The position numbers and the translations under genes were made by a program. Positions 44,097-58,600 of a stretch of DNA of 64,000 bases are shown piece by piece. Source of the DNA: Stereum hirsutum FP-91666 SS1 (taxonomy: Eukaryota; Basidiomycota; Agaricomycetes; Russulales; Stereaceae); contig NW_006763148.1 in the NCBI RefSeq assembly GCF_000264905.1, forward strand, positions 775,575 through 839,574. Direction: 5' to 3'. The first letter of the stretch is position 1. The number at the start of each line of letters is the position of its first letter. Below the pieces are notes generated by a model that saw only the letters and a program-made list of their open reading frames with translations, made no database searches and had not been told where the DNA came from.

Positions 44097-45183
44097 TCAT
44101 TGGTCTTGGAATGGTGGTCTGGCGATGTTTGGTTCTCCCCTACCTTGAACTTGGCTTTCGTAATGCTGTTGATATTCCGTTTGATTGAGTATCTCTTGTA
44201 ATGAAGGTTAGGAATTGATGTCTGTATCTATGAACCATCGTATATATGTATGCTACATGCACTAGGTTGACTGGAGGTATTCCAATCCATGTTCCGACAG
44301 CATACCGTAAAATCGGGTCAACACACACTACTGCGTTACACGATTGGGTCTCTTACTGAGTCGTGACGTTGCCGCCGGGCTCTACTTGGGTCTACAAGAT
44401 GGAGAAAGATTTTCTTTTAGCTTCTGTCTATTCTCCATTAGGCACCGCAAAGCTTGCTCACTTGTACTTGACAGCAGATGACGCGGCTCAAGGCTCGGAT
44501 AAGTCGCTCGGCCAGCGTGTGTCTAGCTTTTAATTAAGCAGAACGTCGAGAAGGAGTTCAATAGCGTATCGTGGCAGGGCAATGTGCTTCAGTACTGTCT
44601 GCTACGGCCTGAGAGGCTGGGATCACCTCAGTCTGGGTTGTGCCACAATGCCAAGCGCTGACAGCGCTAGACATGAACCGAAGTTTGAGCGGGCTTTCAG
44701 ATAGGCGGTCGACGATATGAGCATACGTTCTCTGAAGCTGTCCTGAACTAAGCTTGGAACCCACTGAGCGGTCAAATAACGGACTATAGTCATATCGAGC
44801 CCGCGAGATAGATCGATAGCAAAGTCCTTCAAAGCTTCGGCCTTCAGCCAGGAAGATCGACCGTTTGTTCGAAAACAATTCGTGTTCAGTCCTTGTTCGG
44901 AAGGTGACAGCAAGAATGGATGAACACTGCGGGAGCACGACTTCTTGGGAGCTCAATTGCGCGAGAGCACGAAGCCAACGCTGGTTGTTAGTTTCAAGGA
45001 GTGAATGCTAGCGGCGTATAGATTGAGACGGTGAGAGTAGCGCTCGGTGTTCATGTTATATCCGAACACGAGTGGTACTCCCTCTTCCATAGCAGTGTGG
45101 TTCGTCCATCCAACATTGTCACTGCACATTAACAACGAAAAATAATGTGATTCCGTATGCTCCACGCAACCGCCCATCTACGT
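44097..45183. other. Intergenic; weak minus-strand ORFs only
   Basis: Minus-strand ORFs at 44558-44956 and 44953-45177 could be two parts of one small gene (an NQRWLRALAQLS frame continues into the first), but there is no recognisable domain and no good start. I leave it uncalled. Confidence 0.3.
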
Positions 45184-46120
45184 CTACTTCACAAGTATCA
45201 TAGGGAAATACGCATTCGGATCATGAGGCGCATCTGGGGCGAGCTCGGGTATCCATCGCTTGTTAGGAGTGGGGAGGGACGGGGGGAGCTTCGAGGCGGA
45301 GTAGGCTTTCGCAGCGGAGGAGATGGTGGCGATGGCTTCGGTGAGTTCGACGGGTTTGGGAGCGGTGGCGGGGACGGAGGCGTCGCCTTCCTTGGTTTCT
45401 GATGGTGCGCTCACGCTGGACGTTGGGTTCGATGGGAGACGCATGGACGAAGGTGTATGCGAGAGGACAAAATGGTGGCGGGGTGTGTCGTATGAAGTAT
45501 AGTGTGGCGAGCACGACATCATGTGCATATTGAATGTCGGATTACGATGCAATGTCGAGCAAGGGACGAATGAAAGAGGTGAAGTGGGATGAGAACAGTT
45601 GTGTGAGCATGCGGGGAGGCAGGATGAACTTGATATGATAGACGTACGCAGGTGCGGATGAATGTTGGATCAAAAGGGTCGAGAGCTCGCTCTGGGTGAC
45701 AACGGAAAGCTGAGGGTACGCGCGGCGAACATCTCGTTTCCAGTACGGGTTCTGAGCGGGGTCAGAGGCTGTGGGTCCGCGGGAGGTGATGTTCCGAGTC
45801 CACAAGTTCATCATCAAGTCTCGTCAGCGATATGTATATGTAACAAAATAGAAAGCGTACGAGTACGCACCTTTCGTGGCGGGAGTGCTGTATTTCTCTG
45901 GACGAGAAGCAGGTTGGGGACGTCTGTTGACGGCAGCGAGAGGAAGACCGCTGGAGATGTCGGGGTTCACGACCGTTGCATCACCTAAAGGTCCAACATT
46001 GGAAGCGTTAGTTTTCGGATAGTAAAGCTAAGTAATTAATTACACACGGAATTTCTTCCAGAAGCCGCGAGGAGCGAGATGGTAGAGGGTGTGGTCTGCA
46101 GCTTTCTTGGTGGCAGCCAT
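45184..46120 (-). CDS. NADH:ubiquinone oxidoreductase (complex I) 21-kDa-type accessory subunit
   Basis: Exon 1 (46120-46048) begins MAATKKAADHTLYHLAPRGF; exon 2 (about 45984-45871) gives RDATVVNPDISSGLPL and RPEKYSTPATK; exon 3 (about 45768-45646) gives ASDPAQNPYWKRDVRRAYPQ and LSVVTQSELSTLL. These blocks are those of the small fungal complex I subunit usually annotated as 21/21.3 kDa (NUZM-like). The last exon encodes a Ser/Ala/Pro-rich linker and a conserved C-terminus SLPTPNKRWIPELAPDAPHD. Its start is uncertain; an acceptor near 45417 fits phase. The protein sits on the matrix/peripheral side of complex I and is non-catalytic. The subunit name is from memory of the family and could be wrong within complex I accessory proteins. 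Confidence 0.65.
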
Positions 46121-46764
46121 TGGAGGTGAGCGTTCGAGAGATATCGGAGGCGTCGTGGACCGTTGTGGCTGAGCGATCCGGGACTTACCGAGCGATGGTC
46201 CAGCGTCTTTCCTCCAATCGTAAACAACCTTTTGCTTGTCCTAGAACTTGCGCTTTTGTTGGCGCACACGACCTGGTTAACCCCATACGAACCCGGAGAC
46301 TACTATGATATCTTCTGTGCTGTGCGGGAATGGACAAGAATATATCTTGAAACTTGCGCGGAAGTCTTCACCCTGAGCTCGTTGCCGCAGGCTCATCCTT
46401 GCGAAACATCGCGCAATCCAACACCGTCCTTCCTCGATAGCTCGTCACCGTTCATTTCTCCAGGCTCGGCACCTCATTCTATTGCAATGGGCTCCTAATA
46501 TTCTATTTTCTGGCGGATCTGTCAGCACTTCTTGCTCTGCGCTGGCGTGCTTCCGAGCTCGATATAAAAGCCCGTATAACGAATTCGCGGGCTATATCAG
46601 TACTCTTCTCCCCCAACGTTTAGCCTAGTATTGACTCAAGCTATACGGCATCTGCCCTGCACGTAGAAGGCCTTCTGTTCATATCTTGACCGCTGCTATA
46701 TACTCCTCTTTCTGCGTCTGACAGTGACCCACTCTGTGCTCACGATCGCCCACACGTCTTCGCA

Positions 46765-47699
46765 ATGCACGCCACAGCATTCACTTCTACTGTCAGTGCC
46801 AGCGCCCAGGAGGTGAAAGACGAGGTGCCTCAGATCCAAATACATGACTCCGACGCTGGCGAGCCTTCCTCCGATACCGCCTCCGAACCTCCCTCTCCCG
46901 CCTCGAGCATCTCTTCCCTCCCACAATCACACGACCCGCACCACCTCCCAAAATTCTCCTCCACGACCCTCACGAAACCGACTCAACCGATCCTCTACCT
47001 TCCGCCGCTCCTCTCCTCACTCCCCTATACCTATCCCACCCACATCCCCTTCTCTTCCTCGCGCTCGACCAAACCGAACTCCGATTCGAAGTCCAACCCA
47101 CTGACGACGGAGACGAGGTTGCCTGATATCGATCCTGCGAGTTTGAGTTTGCATAAGGCGTTGCATCATTTTGCGCCGAGAGACGATAGGTATGCGGCAG
47201 TGGGATACGAGGAGGCGTTCAATTGGGATGAATTGAGGTTGCCGGAGGAGGAAGAGAGAGAGTGGTATTGTGTTGCATTCAGGAGTTTGAGAAAACCTGG
47301 CAGCGAGAGTGGACGTGAGTAGCTTCAATGTTTCAAAGCCATTATCTTCACCCCGCCCAATTCATCCGCCCTTGAAACCCGATTGACCAGTATATCATAT
47401 TATTAGCACTCTACGAAGCAGACAAACAAGCCCACGAAGAAGCCATCCGCAACGGAGGCCTCATCCTCTACTGGTACGGCATTCCTGACCCAGTCACAGG
47501 CCTCAACCTCGCCACCTGTATCTGGCAGTCCCGCGCACACGCCGTCGCCGCTAACGGCCGTCCGCACCATATCCGCGCGATGAGGCTTGCGGCGAACTCG
47601 TATGCCAAGTATGATCTGGAGAGGTATACGTTGAGGAAGGTGAGGGGTGAGACGGGGGTGAAAGTGTTGCCTTTTGAGGGTGGTCAGGTTGGGTGGTGA
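46765..47699 (+). CDS. UPF0643 family protein
   Basis: Two exons (46765-47314, 47407-47699), 280 residues. The N-terminal ~110 residues are Ser/Pro-rich and acidic. The conserved domain covers the rest: LPDIDPASLSLHKALHHF, then EAFNWDELRLPEEEEREWYC, then LYEADKQAHEEA, NGGLILYWYG, TGLNLATCIWQSRAHA, HHIRAMRLAANSY and YDLERYTLRKV. This set matches a widely conserved fungal family of unknown function, annotated UPF0643 in fission yeast. It has no transmembrane segment and no catalytic motif I recognise. It is divergent from the complex I gene. Confidence 0.75.
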
Positions 47700-48323
47700 G
47701 TCGCGTCGGGGGTAGGGGGCCGGGGCGTCCTCATAGAGTGGTTCGTTATTCTTGCGCTTTTCTTCACGCTGTGTCTTTGTGGATAGCTTTCTTGGACTTG
47801 GACGTATCTTCCGACGTGGTGGCCTCCCGTTCCGCTGCCTGCGCTTTGTGTTTTCTTGTTATCAATATCGTTATTGCCTCTTCTCGTATATCTCCGTTTT
47901 AGCTTTCGCACCATCCCAAAAATCCGTTCTCATGTTCCGTTTCATACTTCGTACTCGAACATAGATACCCTACCTCCTACTAGTACTGGGTCGTAATGTC
48001 TGACTCCTTTCTTGATACACTAGCTTGTCACCTGATAAAGTTTACGATATGGTACTCAATAGACGATGCGAGCTCGATGCGAGCTCTTAAATCAACCTTT
48101 TCTTATGCGGGTGTCGACCATGGCGAGTTGTTTGGGATGGTTTGAGCATCGTAACGCGCCACAGTAACACGCCACACGCCCCTGAGAACCGGGCGGCAAC
48201 TTCCACTGCAGTCGCCACTGCATGACGAACGTTCACAGAACCAAGTAAACCCTTTCCGGCGCGTGCTTCCTCAACCACAACTGCATCTTCTATCATACCC
48301 TCTCGTCGACATAGTGCGCAACG

Positions 48324-50274
48324 ATGTCGGCCTCGTCGTCAACGTCAGCCTCGACCGCGACACCGTCCACCCTCGCCGCAGGCTCCTCCGCCGAAACCCA
48401 AGCAGCCGCATTCGCCTCCGACCCGCGCATCCATTTCGACACGCAGAGCCAGACGTGGAAGTTCGAGGACGATAATGGAGATGAGCTGGAGTATGATGCG
48501 GGGAAGGGGGCTTGGGTTCCTGTGGTCAGTACGCGTTCTTTAGTGCTTTGCTTCAGTCTTTCCGCCACGGGTTCTTCTTTCTTTCTTTCTTTCTTTCTTC
48601 TGCATTTTCTTCTGTGTTGTACGTGAACAGTGTTTTGTATCCCTCCTTTGCTCTGTTATATCATCTCTCTTTTGGCTGGGGTTTGGTTGTGCATGTGAAC
48701 GAGAAAGATACGAACGAAACGCGTGATTTTGGGTTTGACGTTCACAGGTAGATGAGGAGCTCCTGAAGCGCCAAGCCGCCGCATACTCAATCGCAGGCGT
48801 AGACGAAGAGGTACGTCCACCACCAGTTTATCCTCCCTCCCCTTCGACAATACACTCATCATTGGTGGGTATGTATGTGTGCGTATACAATCGTTAGGCC
48901 CCCGCAGCGCCCGTCGCGAAACGTGCCAAAAAGCGGAAACAACCCGAGGACTACACCTCCGCCACGCCCGATTCTGGTCCCATCTCCATCAAACGCGGTA
49001 AAAACTCGTCCAAACCGTCCGCCTCGACTTCCAATGGTACAGGTGCGGATGCACCACCCCCGAAGAAATCGAAAAACACAGCCGTATTCGTGACCCGCCT
49101 CCCGCTCGACGCGACACACGAAGAGATCGTGTCTTGTTTTTCTAAATGTGGATTGATCGAAGAGGACGATGATGGGGAGCCGAAGGTCAAGATGTACGCC
49201 CGGGAGACGGATGAGGGGAGTAATGGCAATGGCAATGGCGCTGGAGGTGGAGGTGGGGAGTTTAGTGGAGAGGCGCTGGTGGTGTATTTCAAGGAAGATT
49301 CGGTGGAGTTGGCGGTCAATATCCTTGATGATACGGAGTTGAGGTTGGGGGACGATACGACGAGGATGAGGGTGCAGAGGGCTGAATTTGGGCATAAGGG
49401 GGAAGAAGGTGGTGGGAGCGGCGCTCCTGGGTCGGCGAGCGGGAAGGGTGAGAGGACGAGGAAGGTGGTGGATAAGAGGAAGACGACGAGGAGGTTGGGG
49501 AAGATGCAGAAGTATGTCGTTTTGCACTATCATCATCGCTTGGTAGAGGACTGTACTGATGGCTTTTATTATGACAGGAAATTGGAGGAATGGGACGATG
49601 AAGATAACTTTGGGCCATCGCTCACGGACGCAGACCGTCTTGGGCCAGGCCCACAAGGCGCAGGTGCCAACCCGAATAGCCGTGTTGTCGTGCTGAGACA
49701 TATGTTTACGCTGGAGGAACTGGAGAAAGATGCCACATTATTGCTGGATCTGAAAGAAGACGTGAGAGAAGAGTGTGAGACGCTGGGTGAGGTGACGAAC
49801 GTGGTGTTGTACGATGTGCGTGTTTTTCTTTCGTTCTATATCTTCTCATGCTTCAATGGCGTTCCCGGTGTATTAAAATTCGTGCTAACGAAACGTCTGT
49901 TCGTTGTCTGTTGCTTGGGTTCGGACGTGCAGAAGGAGCCAGAAGGGATCATGACGGTCAAGTTCCGCGACCCAGTCAGCGCCCAGGCATGCGTCATCGT
50001 ACGTCTACTCTCTTCCTCCACCCTGGCTACCCTATTCACTTAATCCAACTTACAATGTTCGATTTCCCGACCTTCTGTTAAAATATTTCAGAAAATGAAC
50101 GGTCGTTTCTTCGCCGGACGCGCCATCGAAGCCTCCCTCTGGGCGGGCAAACAACGCTTCAAACAGTCCGGGAAGGGAGGACATGCCTACGAGGAGGAGA
50201 CTACAGGTGGGGACGAGGGTGAGAAGAAGCGGTTGGACGACTTTGCGAGGTGGCTCTTGACGGAGGGTGATTGA
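48324..50274 (+). CDS. TAT-SF1/CUS2-type RNA-binding splicing factor
   Basis: Multi-exon gene. The N-terminal exon has the DPRIHFDTQSQTWKFEDD motif typical of HTATSF1 homologues. Later exons give a basic linker (AKRAKKRKQPEDYTS) and RRM1: TAVFVTRLPLDATHEEIVSC (RNP2-like), FSKCGLIEEDDDGEPKVKMY, ALVVYFKEDSVELAVNIL. Then follow LEEWDDED and RRM2 of the UHM class: SRVVVLRHMFTLEELEKD, LDLKEDVREECETLG, NVVLYD, GIMTVKFRDPVSAQACVIKM and NGRFFAGRAIEASLW. The family remodels U2 snRNP and binds SF3b1 (yeast Cus2, human TAT-SF1). Introns lie at about 48524-48749, 48811-48898, 49513-49578, 49816-49931 and 50000-50091. Confidence 0.85.
48580..48600 (+). repeat. (TTTC)n microsatellite in an intron of the TAT-SF1 homologue
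   Basis: About five perfect TTTC units inside the first intron, likely adding to its polypyrimidine content. Confidence 0.7.
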
Positions 50275-50789
50275 TTTGGTCTGTTGGTGTTGTGCTTGTT
50301 CGATGTCTTGGTTTCGTTGGAGGGTGATATGTATGGGTGGGTTGGAAGGACGAGTGGTTAGGCGCGCGTGGTGTAGACCGTAGGTAGTCCGGGTTTTAGG
50401 GGCTTCATCATTATGGTCGTTCGGTTTCCAAGTCTGGTGCAAGGTCTGCGATGCGTCCTGGCGTGTGGCGTGTGATCTGTAACGTGTGGCGTAAGTTCTA
50501 CTGCTAGGGCTGCCCGCTTATAGAAGTTGGGTATGTCTTGAGGTATAGTCATGAAGCTGAGACAGAGGAAAGAAGTGTGAACTGCGTCTTCGCTCTCTTG
50601 GATTCGGATTTGACATGCACGGTTGAATACCCCGACTATGCATCCAGTCTATTCGTTCCCTCGTCAAGCCAGCTACCAGAGTATCGTGAATCAAGTACAA
50701 CATACAAAACCGTCCTTCTTCATGCCTTTCGCGTCCCCCACACTACCCCACTGATACAGTCACATCGCACTTCAACCCAGATCAGAGTA

Positions 50790-52613
<1,824 letters not shown>

Positions 52614-53324
52614 ATCTTGATTTAGGAGTCGTGGAAAGCTGCTGGGGATGGCTGTCGGATGAAGAGACAGACTGAACGGTGAGCCATTTATAGGAAGATC
52701 AAGTCACCGGGATGTGGCGTCGTGGTAGAGCGGACAGGATGCGCATCAGCCTGAGAACTTCCGGAAGCGGTTGTGATAACTCCGACAACGAACACGAAAC
52801 GAACACGCTTCTTTCCGTTCGCCACTTCCATGAGCTTGGCTTGGCTTCAGTGTTCCTTCTCATGGCTTTTGCATGCACGACGCAGCAAAGTGGCACCCTA
52901 TCTTGGATAGAGATCAAGCGCCGACGCAATATCCATCGCCGTCGAAGCCCGGGTGAGAAATAATTTGGGTTGCATCGCGCTCACGCATGTTGGAAGGATC
53001 ACAGAAGCGACTCGTTGCAGCTCATTCCACGATACTTTCGAGTCCCGGAAGAAAATCTCGCAGTTCGGTGACGGTAGGATATCCCAAACCTGGCTGGTTC
53101 TTCTCATGTTTGCCGTTCATGTCCTGTCAACTTGATATTCTTGGACCTTGACATGGCATCTCCGCGCTGCGCTCCCAGCGCTTGATACGGTCAGAAGTAT
53201 TTGAATCATCCAAAACAATCCACACGGTGATATCTTGAGTAAGATCAACCACGAACTAGATTTCTGCCTGGATCAGCCCCTCGCTCAGCCGCGCTTTATG
53301 TTGGGATCCTCTCTTAGCACCGTG

Positions 53325-53334
53325 TATATATATA
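53325..53334 (+). promoter_or_regulatory. TATA box of the FAD monooxygenase gene
   Basis: TATATATATA, 67-76 nt upstream of the ATG at 53401. A Ser/Thr-type CT-rich leader follows. Confidence 0.6.
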
Positions 53335-53400
53335 CATGGCATGTACCTCTAGGCTAAGCGTCTCCACTCAGTCAACATCCAAAACCTCTCATCTCTCTCA

Positions 53401-55108
53401 ATGGCGAGTACCAAAGTCATCATCGTAGGCGCAGGAATCGCCGGGCCCGTCCTTGGCATGCTCCTCAATATGCGGGGTTATAACCCCATTGTCTATGAAC
53501 GGTTACCAGCGTTTAGTACCGCGGGTCTCAGTCTAGTGTATGTTTTTCTTTTTACATCCATTGCCGTTACACTTCTCCACAGACCGACCCTTTCGACCTG
53601 CTTCTTCTGCTACACGTCTAAGCATGCTTGGATTCTCATATATGATTGGAACCTCTCAAGTCTTCAACTCAACGGTCTCCGTCTCCTCTCCCAAATCCCC
53701 GACTTCGTCCCTAACATCCCTGGTCGGCCTCTTTACCAGTTATCGTCGTATTCCACCCTCTCCTCGGACCCTGGACTCTTGCATTCTTCCAACTTGCCGT
53801 CCCGGCTCGCCGAAATGTTTGGGGTGCGCATGACAGCTGTGGCGCGGCATGCTTTTCATCGGTATATCATTGATCGTGCGGAGGAAATGGGCGTGCCTAT
53901 AGTGTGGGGGCACCAGGTGGATGGAGTGGAGGAACTTGACGGGAAGGCTGAAGGGAGCAATGAGGGAGAGGAAGGAGAAGGGGGGACAGGTATGGTCAGG
54001 GTTTTATTCAAGGACGGAGGCAGCGATGTGGGGAGTTGGGTGATTGGATGTGACGGATTGCATAGCGGAGTGAGGCGAGCCGTTTTTGGAGAGGTGGCTG
54101 CAGACTATACCGGAGTCTCTCAGGTTGGTCTCATACCGTTCGCAGCTTGACTTTCGCTGACTAACGAGCCAAATTTTTGTTTTCCCAGACTGGTGGAATC
54201 TCGCCCACGCCCGCGATTCTTGCCGCGACACCAACTATGGCGAACTTTTATGGATTGGGCGCGCATATGATCGCGTATCCCGTGTCGGACACTCATACGT
54301 CTTGGGCGTAGGTCGATTTCCCGTTCTTATTTTCGCCTGACTTGCAAGGCATTGCCAAAAGCGATATCTAGAGCTTCAATGACAGTTTGGTTACAGGGTC
54401 ACTCTTCCCGAGCAAAAGCTCAAGGAGACATGGCAAGCTGCTGACAAACACGTCTTGGAGGAATTTCAGAGCTCAGAGTACGCTAACTGGAATGACGGAG
54501 CTGGTGAATTGATCAAAACCACGGAGAAGCTCATCAAGGTCAGTGCACATCGTGACTTCAGGCATTACTATACAGAAGAGGCGTTCGGGCATTGACTTAC
54601 TTGTCCGCAGTATGGTCTCTACGATCGACCAGAGCTCAAGACGTGGCACAAGGGGAGAGTCGTGCTGCTTGGTGACGCTGCCCATCCTACAAGCCCCGTA
54701 CGTTTGCATTTTTGATCCGTTATAAGTATATATTCAAGTCCATCCGTGACAAATTCTTGGCATCGACAGCACCTCGGCCAAGGAGCCAACCAGGCCTTCT
54801 CCGACATCTCTCTACTACTCTCCCTTCTTGATACGCACAATCCAACGCGCACCCCACCCAGTACCTCAACCCTCTCAGTTATATTCACCGCCTTCGAAAC
54901 TGAGCGCATCAAGGTTTCTGCGCCTATCGTGAAAGATGCGAGGGCGAGGGGCGAGTATAGAGTTATGAAGGGTGAGAAGGAATGTCGGGAGAGGAATGAG
55001 GAGATGAGGAAGGAGGGCGATAAGGATATTGTGAGACTTTATGCACGATTGGTCGAGGAGTTGGGAGCGGGCGAGCAGGTAATGAGGCAGATTGAGGAAT
55101 CTGCTTGA
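53401..55108 (+). CDS. FAD-dependent aromatic-type monooxygenase
   Basis: Class A flavoprotein monooxygenase (salicylate-hydroxylase / zeaxanthin-epoxidase superfamily). The N-terminal Rossmann motif KVIIVGAGIAGPVLGMLL binds FAD, followed by YERLPAFSTAGLSL. The conserved arginine of the hydroxylase fold lies near FHRYIIDRAEEMGVPI, and VIGCDGLHSGVRRAVFGE carries the DG motif. Late exons encode GRVVLLGDAAHPTSPHLGQGA, the GD motif contacting FAD ribose, and NQAFSDISLLLSLL. Introns split the gene at about 53538-53653, 54125-54189, 54309-54397, 54539-54610 and 54699-54769. A Glu/Gly-rich insert (AEGSNEGEEGEGGTG) in the middle is unusual. No transmembrane anchor. Substrate unknown. Confidence 0.85.
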
Positions 55109-55692
55109 TGTGAGGTGTACGGCCTGAAGTATGGTGACGCTGTTCACATTGTCGTGGAAGCCCTGTAAGCACGCAGAATATATTGATGTCCTTACACAAC
55201 GTTTGGGGCATCCCGCTGTTTCTCATGGTTCAGAATTCAGAGCACGGATTTACTGACCAGCGATGGCCATGGTGTGTGGCGAACCGCTGCAACTTTGAAC
55301 GTACCATCATAATATAACAGATAAGAAGATGTATCGAACTTCAGAATCTCAAACCGCCTTCTTGAATACCGCTCGAACTTCGCCTCGTCTTGAGCACCGT
55401 CGTGATCCGGAGTTTTCTGGTTCCTTGACAGAATTTCTAACAAGCTCGATTCGAGGGAATTCATCGGGACTATTCTATTCATTAATCGAGGCTCGAGCAT
55501 AAGTGAGGGTCGTATAGCATGATAACATATTTTTGGGACAACGAGAAACAGGTACGACAAAAAGATTACGGTGAAAGACTCAAAACCGTCTAAGCATGAG
55601 GCTGAAAGCATAAAGTAGTACCAGCACATACTCATAATTGAGAGCGATGGGACGTAGAGACTGAAGAGATGAACGAGCAGATGGAAATCAGC
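55109..55692. other. Tail-to-tail intergenic region
   Basis: A minus-strand ORF (55237-55635) has one hydrophobic segment but no ortholog-like motif and lies in the likely 3' UTR of the Crinkler-like gene. No gene called. Confidence 0.35.
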
Positions 55693-58600
55693 TCAGAATG
55701 GGTCGACAGACACGTTCTGTCTCGTCGAATTCCACCAATTCGCTCCAAATAGTTGGACCATACGCTCGTTCTTGACCAAAAGCAAAGGGTAAGGATGCGG
55801 CTTGCGAGCTTCCTCGCCGAAGTAACGATCCGCGCTGGCCGGTCCAATGGCCAACACACGCAACCATTTCGGAGGCACACGTTCTTGGTGACGAGTCGAA
55901 CGCCGAGGGTTGCGCCGTGGAAGGGAAGAAGCCCCACGTACTGTGTCGCCGTTGGTAGCATCCAGCATCTTGTCGAAGGCCTGAAGCACCCTATTTTTGA
56001 CCTTCTGTGATGGACGCTTGACCTATGGCCCGGCAAGAACAGCATTGCCATGAATGGAATATTGAGCGACATGTTTCAATGAGGATGGAAAAACAGACGC
56101 ACAGGAGTTCCATTCTCTCCGAGGGGAGCCTCCGAGGCTTTCCTGGAGTATATATTTTTCGGCTCTAATGAACTAACGGCCTTGTCGAAAACAGCCTTCG
56201 AGATATGCGACACTATAGTACCCTTCCCAGAGCTCAGCTTAGCCTGAACAAGAACACCAATCAAGTTCCCGTATTCGTCTCGGAGGGTGAGGAGGACATC
56301 AGGATGACAGAACGGGTCGGGGCGAAAGAAAGCAGTTCCGTTGCAGCGTTCCAGTGCAGAGGCCATCTTGTCGCCAGAAGGAGCATCGTAGCCAAAAGGG
56401 AGATGAGGCGCTTTGTCCCAGTTCACAGAGAACGAGCGATAGTCAGAGCCGCCCATGTGCTTGACGCCGACCAAAGTCACCTTTCGGTCTTTGAGCCAGC
56501 TCCATTCTGGCAAGTCAGATAACTCGAATGCGTGGTCAATGGGGGTATAGACGCCACCGAAGTGCTCCAAGAACAGAAATATCACCTGCCACTCGAGCAC
56601 GTATCCGTTCATCTGGTTATTGAGCATGGCATTCGACAGCTGGTTTATCCAATCCATTCGGTCCTCCTGAGCGAAGTGTTTGATGATGGTAGCAAGGGCG
56701 ACCGGTTCGTCGATGTAGATCGGGCCAGGGGTCATTTAGATTCTCCATATTGTCCTTGTGAATGCGTCCCAGACCGATCTCGAGAGCGACCACGGATTTC
56801 GTTNNNNNNNNNNNNNNNNNNNNNNNNNNNNNNNNNNNNNNNNNNNNNNNNNNNNNNNNNNNNNNNNNNNNNNNNNNNNNNNNNNNNNNNNNNNNNNNNN
56901 NNNNNNNNNNNNNNNNNNNNNNNNNNNNNNNNNNNNNNNNNNNNNNNNNNNNNNNNNNNNNNNNNNNNNNNNNNNNNNNNNNNNNNNNNNNNNNNNNNNN
57001 NNNNNNNNNNNNNNNNNNNNNNNNNNNNNNNNNNNNNNNNNNNNNNNNNNNNNNNNNNNNNNNNNNNNNNNNNNNNNNNNNNNNNNNNNNNNNNNNNNNN
57101 NNNNNNNNNNNNNNNNNNNNNNNNNNNNNNNNNNNNNNNNNNNNNNNNNNNNNNNNNNNNNNNNNNNNNNNNNNNNNNNNNNNNNNNNNNNNNNNNNNNN
57201 NNNNNNNNNNNNNCCTTGTGAATGCGTCCCAGACCGATCTCGAGAGCGACCACGGATTTCGTTCTAACATTGGTGTGTTTGCTGCCGATAAGGAAGCGTA
57301 GGGACGCGTTCGTCATATCGCCCATCAACTGCAGCCTTTCAGCTGTCCGAAACAATGTGTATAAGTAAGAGGACAAAGCAATGTGGAGGGAAGAAGAACA
57401 AACCGTCAGGAAGCGCATCGAAGTTTGACCAGTTGACTATAGGCAACTTTGTGTCCAGGTAAGCCGCCTCCGCTAAAGTGAGCTCGGGCTCCAAGGCCAG
57501 GAAATCACCTGCGTCATTCGGAGTAAAGCCGTCCGTGATGCGACTGAAATACCGGTCGAAAAAACGATGCAAAGAAACCGGCTTCATAATCAGCACTCCC
57601 TCTACAAACGCGACCGTTGTACGAGGTCTGAAAGGCTCTACATGAGCTATGGAGAGCATAGAAGATATCGTACGAATCGTGACGTACCTTCCCGGAAACC
57701 ACCTCTTGCATCGCTCGAGGAGCCACGCGTGGCTTGGGTTGCTACCGCAAGATAGTAGGCTGTCCAGATGCTTGGTCAAGTACTCCTCGACTCCGTCCGC
57801 GTCGAAGCTGCCTGCCCCAGTGAGCGTCACCGTCGGACTGTCCTTGAAAGCGCTGGACTCGAGCACCCTCGTCGCCTCGCCCAGAGAGAGTCCCGTCCCA
57901 CAAACCATGTATCTGTCCAGAAATGCGTATTCTGTTGAAGCTTTGAGCAACACGGACAGCGGGGGGCGTTTGATCTTGATACTCGTTTCGGAGCAGAAAT
58001 TATTCGAAAGCTCTCCACTCAGGCCTACTTGTGCCTCGTCCCAAAAGACAATGAAACGTTCCTTGCCGATGGCGCCTGGCCCGCGAGCAAACCATCTGGT
58101 CTGCGCGATTTCCGACCATAGGTAGGTTATCTCCACCCTTAGTGTCTCCATATCACAGTGTCGTCCACACTCCGCTATGCGACGGAAGATATCGACTCCC
58201 TGCGTGAGCCTATTACAGCCGGCGAGTAGTGGGTCAGCCTGGAGAATGACCCACTCCAGGCGACACTCCTTCTCGGTCCACCACGACGGAACACTTTGGA
58301 GGAACCTGAGCAAGACCGACAAGCGAGCCAAGAGGATCATTGCGAAGCATCGGTCAGCAACAACCTTGTTCGCATCGAATGCTTCCTTCGAAGTGGGCTG
58401 TGCGTGCCACTCGCTGAACAGAGGCATCTCGTTCATTGCCCATTGCAAGTCAGTAGAGCCACGTCCATGTTCGCTTTCGGCGGCGACCTGAGCGCCTCTA
58501 GCCTCTGTGAAAGAGATATAGAAACCCCAGGCAAGCAGAAGACATTCCAGGGCGATGCGAGACTTTCCAGCCCCAGAGACATTTGGGAACAGACTATTCA

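Noticed and set aside
52708..52780. tRNA-like GGCGTCGTGGTAGAGCGG
   Set aside because: A D-loop-like string is present, but there is no anticodon arm or GGTTCGA-type T-loop at the right spacing.
55237..55635. 132-codon minus-strand ORF behind paralogue A
   Set aside because: No domain and poor codon bias; best explained as 3' UTR or spacer.
56076..56735. Separate nuclease gene starting MTPGPIYIDE at 56735
   Set aside because: It is the continuation of paralogue A after an apparent one-base frameshift and the assembly gap, not an independent start.
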